A stretch of 24,649 nucleotides of DNA from JAWXUT01 sp044426075 (GTDB taxonomy: Bacteria > Bacillota > Clostridia > Christensenellales > DTU072): NCBI GenBank assembly GCA_044426075.1, contig JAWXUT010000013.1, forward strand, positions 1-24,649, in the 5' to 3' direction. The notes below the pieces were generated by a model, which was not told where the DNA came from, did not search any database, and saw only the letters and a list, made by a program, of their open reading frames with translations. Made by a program: the position numbers and the translations under genes. Positions within the stretch are counted from its first letter, which is position 1. The number at the start of each line of letters is the position of its first letter. Below are positions 9,088-14,900 of the stretch, piece after piece.

Positions 9088-10290
9088 CTATTTTTGTTTT
9101 GGAACGAACTTGGCGGCAATAGTCATTGCTCCTCGTAGCAGTTTGTTATCAAAATCTTTGTGTGCTTCTTGTAGCATTGTGGGGATATCTATAAACTGAG
9201 GGCATTTTGATACGCACTTTCCGCATTTGATACATACGTTTGCGCCCATTTTCTTGCCACCTATTAAACCCACACTGCGTGCAATGTATTGCGTTTCGCG
9301 CATTTTATTCTTTCCAAAGAAATATTTGCTGTTGTATTGGCTGAAGATTGATGGGATTTCTATGCCAGCGGGGCAAGGCATACAGTAGTTGCATCCCGTG
9401 CAAGGCACTTTCATAAGTTCTTTATATATTGCGGTTACCTCGTCGATTACTCCGTGTTCGTAGTCGCTCATTGAATTTTCTGTTGTCACACTTGCAACTG
9501 CTATGTTTTCTGCAATGTGCTTGACATCATTCATTCCGCTTAGTACCGTGCCGATTCCTTCGTGGTTCATTACAAATCGCAATGCCCAATATGCCGCACT
9601 CTTTTTGCCTTCTTTTTCTTGCAATAATTTCAAAACCGCTTCGGGTGCTTTTGCAGCTAACGCTCCACCTCGCAAGGGTTCCATTACGATTACTCCGATT
9701 CCTAACTCTTTGGCGCGCGCGAGTCCCGCTCTTCCTGCTTGATAGTTTACATCTAAATAATTGTACTGTATTTGACAAAAATCCCATTCGTAATCTTCGA
9801 TTATTTTCATAAACTCTTCTTGCTTGCCGTGAAACGAAAATCCGATGTTCTTTATTTGCCCAGATTGCTTCTTTTCTGCGATAAACTCCACTACTCCAAG
9901 CTCTTTTAACCTCTCCCAGTTGGCAAAACTACCCAGCGCGTGCATTAAATAAAAATCAATATATTCTGTATCCAACCTTTTTAACTGGTTGTTGAATATG
10001 TTTATTATGCTCCCTGTCTTGTTGGTGAGCGCAAAGGGCAACTTGTCTGCGATGTATATCTTATCTCTTATATCGTTGCGCTTTACAAATTCGCCTAGTA
10101 TGCCTTCACTTTTTCCGCCGTGATAAAAATACGCCGTGTCATAATAATTTACGCCGTTGTCATATGCGTAACGCATCTGCTCAAATGCCAATTCCTTATC
10201 TATGTTCCCGCGCTTGTTCGGTAGCCTCATGCAGCCATATCCTAGTAGCGAAACCTTCTCTCCGTTCTTTGTAAGTGATCTATATAACAT
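9088..10290 (-). CDS. Aldo/keto reductase with C-terminal double [4Fe-4S] ferredoxin domain (COG1453 type)
   Basis: This 400-aa protein starts behind GGAGGG. Residues 1-285 are an aldo/keto reductase TIM barrel: GYGCMRLP near 18-24, and the catalytic tetrad is readable as D51, Y56, K83 and H117. Residues 290-370 add a ferredoxin-like domain with two four-cysteine clusters, C297-C300-C303-C306 (CTGCNYCMPCP) and C353-C356-C359-C363 (CIKCGKCVSKCP). The length and order are those of the AKR-ferredoxin family common in anaerobic Clostridia. It should be a cytoplasmic oxidoreductase passing electrons between a carbonyl/alcohol substrate and ferredoxin or flavin partners; the substrate cannot be told. 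It is monocistronic with its own promoter and converges on the 7-TM gene. Confidence 0.93.
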   Translation of the reverse strand: MLYRSLTKNGEKVSLLGYGCMRLPNKRGNIDKELAFEQMRYAYDNGVNYYDTAYFYHGGKSEGILGEFVKRNDIRDKIYIADKLPFALTNKTGSIINIFNNQLKRLDTEYIDFYLMHALGSFANWERLKELGVVEFIAEKKQSGQIKNIGFSFHGKQEEFMKIIEDYEWDFCQIQYNYLDVNYQAGRAGLARAKELGIGVIVMEPLRGGALAAKAPEAVLKLLQEKEGKKSAAYWALRFVMNHEGIGTVLSGMNDVKHIAENIAVASVTTENSMSDYEHGVIDEVTAIYKELMKVPCTGCNYCMPCPAGIEIPSIFSQYNSKYFFGKNKMRETQYIARSVGLIGGKKMGANVCIKCGKCVSKCPQFIDIPTMLQEAHKDFDNKLLRGAMTIAAKFVPKQK

Positions 10291-10319
10291 ACAAAATCCC
10301 TCCTTAATAAATCAATATA

Positions 10320-10348
10320 ATCATACTAATTTTATGTCAATATGTCAA
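10320..10348 (-). promoter_or_regulatory. Sigma-A promoter of the aldo/keto reductase (minus strand)
   Basis: Read on the minus strand, TTGACA (10348-10343) and TATGAT (10325-10320) are separated by 17 bp, about 30 bp upstream of the reductase start. The -35 box touches the start of the broken rhuM frame on the other strand, so intact native DNA ends about here and the accessory region begins. Confidence 0.75.
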
Positions 10349-10562
10349 GTGTATATATGAATCAATCATTTAACCGCATAAAATATTTAAAAGAGCTTTT
10401 GGAGCGAATAAGAGATATTCGTTCAAGTGAAAAAATGATTTATCGTCAACTATTAGACCCTTTTGCTACTAGTGTTGACTATAACCCTATGGCAGATGAG
10501 GGTAAATTGTTGTTTCGATTATACAAAACAAGATGGACGACAGTAAAAAAGATGGCAACTAA
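10342..10562 (+). pseudogene. RhuM-family virulence/DNA-binding protein remnant, truncated and frameshifted
   Basis: The readable peptide carries the RhuM C-terminal hallmark RIRDIRSSEKMIYRQLLD, then FATSVDYNP. RhuM proteins continue with a segment like FF-x-x-x-QNKMHYA. Here that continuation (SIIQNKMDD) is found in a different frame starting at 10512 and stopping at 10560-10562, so a frameshift lies around 10505-10515. The open frame instead runs to 10575 with unrelated residues. The N-terminal ~200 residues of a normal RhuM (~330 aa) are missing, because the AKR promoter lies directly upstream, and the C-terminal tail is also lost. ATG 10357 could start a short peptide but has no good ribosome-binding site. 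RhuM genes often ride on mobile or defence islands, which fits the recombinase next door. Confidence 0.75.
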
Positions 10563-10653
10563 ACTTTATCAATAAAACTTAAATAAAAACGCTATTCAAG
10601 TCGGTATACAATAGTAGGTCGATTTTTTCTTGTGTAAAATTTAAGTGGAAAAT

Positions 10654-10662
10654 TGTTATAAT
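10654..10662 (+). promoter_or_regulatory. Extended -10 promoter of the recombinase gene
   Basis: TATAAT at 10657-10662 is preceded by TG one base upstream (TGTTATAAT), an extended -10 element that needs no good -35 box; none is seen at the right distance. It lies 30 bp before ATG 10692. The same TGTTATAAT occurs in the promoter of the surface-protein gene. Confidence 0.5.
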
Positions 10663-10691
10663 TGAAAGAAACAAATATACGAGGAGATAAA

Positions 10692-11621
10692 ATGAAATTA
10701 GAAGAATTATTGGATGAATGGTTGGATAGTGTGAATGGTACGGTAAAAGTGCGAACATTTTTACAGTATCGGCATATTGTGAAAGTACATATAAAGCCGT
10801 ATTTTGTAGATATGGAAGTAAGCAATATTACTACAAAAGATTTGCAAAAGTATGTTATTGTTTTGGGTGAGCGTGGGAACAAAAACACTGGAAAGGCTTT
10901 GGGCAGTGGAACTATAACCTTAATCTTGTCGGTGTTAAAGATGGGTTTGAATTATGCTGTGATGAACAAGTATATCGGTGCATCGCCGCTTATTGGGGTT
11001 CGCCAAAAGAAAAAAGCTATAAAAAAGGTTGAGGCTTTCTCAAAAGAAGAACAGCAAAAGATTGAAATGTTTTCAGACACTAATCGAAAGTACTTTGGTG
11101 TTATGTTGGCACTATATACAGGAGTAAGAATTGGTGAACTATTGGCACTAAAATGGGAAGACTTTGACGAGCGAGAAAGCATTATAAAAGTAAACAAAAC
11201 AACTTATATGCTAAAAAAAGATAATGGGAAGTGGGAGCAAGAGAACGACAGTCCCAAAACTCAAAGCTCTAATCGAGAAATTCCAATCGCTATAAAAATA
11301 AAAAAGCTACTGCACGCCCATAAAAAGCAAAGCAATAGTGATTACATTATAGATAATAACGGCAAACAAATGCAAGTTCGTCATTACCAATATATCTTTG
11401 AATCAATGCTTAAAAAGTTGAATATCCGACACAAAGGGTTTCACTCACTTCGCCACACTTTTGCCACCCGAGCATTAGAGTGTGGAGTAGACATAAAAAC
11501 TTTATCTGAATTATTAGGTCACAGCAAAACTTCAATAACGCTTGACCGATATGTGCATACTTCAATGCAGCAAAAAAAGAAGGCAATAAACCGTCTTTGC
11601 AAAAGCAATAATAGTGATTAA
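10692..11621 (+). CDS. Tyrosine site-specific recombinase (phage-integrase family)
   Basis: The start is ATG 10692, behind GAGGAG at 5-bp spacing; the frame can be extended to a TTG at 10662 but that lies inside the promoter. The 309-aa protein has an N-terminal SAM-like core-binding domain (about 1-105) and a C-terminal catalytic domain (about 115-300). All catalytic residues are visible: R146 in TGVRIGE, K189 in PKTQSS, H251 and R254 in HSLRHT, H277 in LLGHS, and nucleophile Y287 in DRYVH. It is therefore probably active. It lacks the N-terminal arm-binding extension of Tn916-type integrases, so it is closer in size to XerC/D or dedicated inversion recombinases. It lies 36 bp upstream of a perfect inverted repeat that flanks the promoter of the surface-protein gene, which makes it the natural candidate for flipping that segment. 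Alternatively it may be the integrase left from a decayed island. Family assignment is firm; the DNA target is inference. Confidence 0.93.
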   Translation: MKLEELLDEWLDSVNGTVKVRTFLQYRHIVKVHIKPYFVDMEVSNITTKDLQKYVIVLGERGNKNTGKALGSGTITLILSVLKMGLNYAVMNKYIGASPLIGVRQKKKAIKKVEAFSKEEQQKIEMFSDTNRKYFGVMLALYTGVRIGELLALKWEDFDERESIIKVNKTTYMLKKDNGKWEQENDSPKTQSSNREIPIAIKIKKLLHAHKKQSNSDYIIDNNGKQMQVRHYQYIFESMLKKLNIRHKGFHSLRHTFATRALECGVDIKTLSELLGHSKTSITLDRYVHTSMQQKKKAINRLCKSNNSD

Positions 11622-11657
11622 AAACATTACATACTTAAGATTTATAATGCTAAATGT

Positions 11658-11676
11658 TTTACATCTTATAATTTAT
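11658..11676 (+). repeat. Left inverted repeat (19 bp) of candidate invertible promoter
   Basis: The sequence TTTACATCTTATAATTTAT is the exact reverse complement of 11804-11822. Flanking bases diverge at once on both sides. A related, imperfect 25-bp motif (11625-11649) lies just to its left in the same orientation. Confidence 0.85.
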
Positions 11677-11741
11677 TAAATGAATAATGGGGTAAAATGA
11701 ATATATAATTTTCAAAAAAAGATATATTTTTAATCGATTAC

Positions 11742-11770
11742 TTGTTTTTTATGAATTTAAATGTTATAAT
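11742..11770 (+). promoter_or_regulatory. Sigma-A promoter of the surface-protein gene, inside the inverted repeats
   Basis: TTGTTT at 11742-11747 and TATAAT at 11765-11770 are spaced 17 bp apart, and TG at 11762-11763 makes an extended -10 element. Transcription would start near 11777 and run through the right repeat and a short hairpin (11822-11841) before the ribosome-binding site, giving a leader of about 128 nt. In the orientation given it drives the surface-protein gene. Confidence 0.75.
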
Positions 11771-11803
11771 GTGTTATATATCATGATGAATTATTTACAC
11801 ATT

Positions 11804-11822
11804 ATAAATTATAAGATGTAAA
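11804..11822 (-). repeat. Right inverted repeat (19 bp) of candidate invertible promoter
   Basis: This is the exact reverse complement of the left copy at 11658-11676. It sits within a 25-bp stretch (11800-11824) framed by CATT and AATG, and 82 bp before the surface-protein start codon, so it would form part of the transcribed leader. Confidence 0.85.
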
Positions 11823-11904
11823 TGCTGAAATCATACAGCATGAATTTATGGAAAAGATTGTTTAGATAATTTAAGTATTTAAAAAATGATTTGAGGTGAT
11901 TAGT

Positions 11905-14900
11905 ATGGGAAAATTTAGAGCAAAAATGGTACAAAAAAGTATTAGAGGCGGACTATTAATCTGCCTAGTTTTTATTTTAGCAGTTGCGTCAATGGCATCG
12001 TTATTATTTACATCAAGTGAAACAGCTTATGCTACTTCATATTATGTAACCGAAGTGCCTTTTGTTACCACACCAACACAAGGTGAGGCAACACCGGCTT
12101 CGGCAAGTGGCACAACAGAAGCAGAGGCGTATACATATTATGATATACCGCTGATAAGAGAAAGCGGTAGTGATACATGTTGGTTTCAGGTTTTAAATAG
12201 TTCAGGTCAAGAGGCTGCCGATCAAGCTCAGAATGTCGAGTTTAGAGCTGAATTTGATGCAATAGATGGGGTTGCCGATTTTGGAGATGTTACATTTAGT
12301 CCAACGGTTGCGCCTTATATAACATACACACCAAGCTCTGAAGTTGCTAGCCAAACTGTTAGCTTTCAAGTGGTAGCAAGCTATGATGGAGTGGATGCTA
12401 CTATTCAGTGGGGTTCTCACAATGCAATTTTTACGATAGCGGTAGGTGAAGTTCCAGCAGAAGGAAGTAGTGATGCAACATTGAGTGTATTAAGTTATAC
12501 GGTAGCAAATGGTGAAGAAATTGCAATAGAAAACTTTGACTCAGAAACATATTCTTATAAGGTTTGGTTGCCATATGGTACAGAAAAAAATGCTATCATA
12601 ACGCTTTCAGGCACATGTAACGATAGCAATGCTACAATATCTGAAAATAATACTGCGATAGCTGACTACTATGGGGATGAGGCAAGCATTAAAGTTCTAG
12701 CCGAAAATAGCGCAACAACAAAAACTTATAGTGTGGATTTTGAAATAGAATCTCCAGATGCATCAAAATTTGCATATTTTGATGGTGATTACTATTATAG
12801 CAATCCAGAAGAAGTTTATGTGTTAAACAATGATGATAATAAAATAATTTTTGGGGTCTGTCATGGGTTTGGTGGTGACTCTGAAGGAAAAGAATACGCT
12901 GTTAGTGTTACTTTCAATAATGATAGTTCTACAGCATATTCTTTTATAGGCTCGTATGATGGGGCACTTTATGATTTAAAATATATTGATAATACAATAA
13001 CAAGTGTGAAGCTTGAATTTTATGACACCGAAACAATAGCTGGGGCTGAACCAATTGAAACTTGGGATATTGCTATAAATTGGGTTGATTATGCTTATGA
13101 AGTTGAAGTAGGTAATATAATTACACAGTATACAACATTTGATAAAGCACTAGAAGCGGTAAATTCAAGCGGCGGAACATTGACACTATATGCTGATGTA
13201 ACTGGATATGGTTACGAATTCACCGGCACTAACGCAATTGTTTTTGACTTGAATGGACATACAATCGATGGTGGACTATCAAGTTTGACTTCTAATGGTT
13301 ATGTTATCAAGGTTAATTCGGGTGTTGATTTGACCATTACTGACAGCGGCAGCACAGGCACAATCACTGGCGGTAACAATGACGGATACGGTGGCGGAAT
13401 TTATAATGATGGCACGCTAACAATGTCAGGCGGTAGTATAAGTGGCAACAATGCAACTAATGGAGGCGGAATTTACAATGCTGGAACATTAACTCTTGAA
13501 AATGTAACAATAAGTGGCAATATTGCAAGTAGCGGTGGCGGTGTCTATTCGGGTATAGAGTCTATCCTTAATATGTATGATAGCATAATTACATATAATA
13601 CAGCAAAAGCATCTGGTGGCGGTGTATATGCATGCGGAGATGCTGAATTTACTATGTATAGTGGTGAAATTTCACATAATACTGCAAGTAGCTATGGCGG
13701 TGGTGTATATCTTAATGGCAAATTTACATTAAAAAGTGGCGAAATTTCATACAACGAGGCTTATGATGGTGGTGGAGTATACATAAGTGAAAGTACATAT
13801 ACTGCGGGCGAGGGTTATCAATATCATGGTTCTTTTATTATGGAAGGCGGAAGTATAACAGACAATAGTGTTAGCTCTTGTGGCGGGGGCGTATTTGTTG
13901 GTGCGTTGACAATGGACTCAAACGATGCAGATATAATAGATCCTCCAAATACATTTGTAATGAGTGGTGGTAATATCTCCAATAATAAAGCCTTATCTGG
14001 ATATGGCGGTGGCGTTTATATTAACGAAGAAGATACATTCAATTTTAGTGGTGGTGAGATTTCTAGCAATCAAGCATATTATGCTGGTGGTGTAATAAGC
14101 TTTGGAACTTTCAAAATGTCAGGCACTGCTAAAATTTCTAACAACACAGCACTTATGGCGGGTGGTATTTACTTTACAAATACTTTCACAATGACCGGTG
14201 GTGAAATTACAGGTAATCAAGCAACCTCCGCAGATGGTGGTGGCGGCGGTGTTTATGCGTGCGGAACATTTATTATGTCTGGCGGTTTAATCTCGAACAA
14301 TCAAACTATCGGTTGTGGTGGCGGTGTTTATTTATATGGCACAATGGAATTTTCGGGTGGCGAAATATGTGATAATACTGCCGTATATGGTGCGGGTGTT
14401 TACTTGGTGTATAGTACAATGGATATGTCGGGTGGAAAAATATATGAAAACGTTGCAAGCGGTGATGGTGGTGGTATTGAAATTGATCACGCTACATTAA
14501 ATATGACTGCCGGTGAGATATATAATAATATTGCTAGCGGTGTTGGCGGTGGTGTTGATGTGTATGAAAGCATAATGAACATGACAGGTGGTAGCATTTA
14601 TTCTAACACTGCGGGTACTGGTGGTGGAATTAATTATTATACGGGTACGCTTACAGTTGGTAGCACTGCAAATGTTACTGGTAATGTAATAGGTGGAACT
14701 ATAACTGACGGTGCATTGTCAGGCGGAACTGCTAATAATATCTATCTATCAAGTGGACTAACTATCGCTTTTGACGCAGAAAATGCTTTTAGTGGCACGA
14801 TTGGCGTGACAATGGCTAGTGCTACTGCTAATATATCTACAACATGGGATACAGCATGCGAGGGTTCGATATCTAGTGACAATAGTGGCTATCGTGTGAA

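Larger units (their letters stand above)
11658..11822. other. Candidate invertible DNA segment carrying the surface-protein promoter
   Basis: A 165-bp segment is bounded by a perfect 19-bp inverted repeat (left 11658-11676, right 11804-11822) with 127 bp between. It contains a complete sigma-A promoter pointing right. It lies between an intact tyrosine recombinase gene ending at 11621 and the 1979-aa surface-protein gene starting at 11905. This is the layout of known invertible-promoter phase switches in Clostridia and Bacteroides. If the segment flips, the promoter would point back at the 3' end of the recombinase gene and the surface protein would be OFF. I see no convincing promoter on the opposite strand of the segment. 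Inversion itself is inferred, not shown. Confidence 0.65.

Noticed and set aside
10342..10575. Intact 77-aa small gene, or programmed frameshifting of rhuM
   Set aside because: The second frame stops after only 16 codons and the N-terminal half of RhuM is missing, so decay explains it better than recoding; no slippery run is present.
11658..11822. Inverted repeat as a transcription terminator of the recombinase
   Set aside because: The 127-bp spacer is far too long for an intrinsic terminator loop, no T-run follows the right arm, and a promoter lies inside.
13380..14700. CRISPR-like or non-coding repeat array
   Set aside because: The periodic GGTGGCGG-rich pattern is the DNA of in-frame GGGVY beta-helix rungs in a single long gene.
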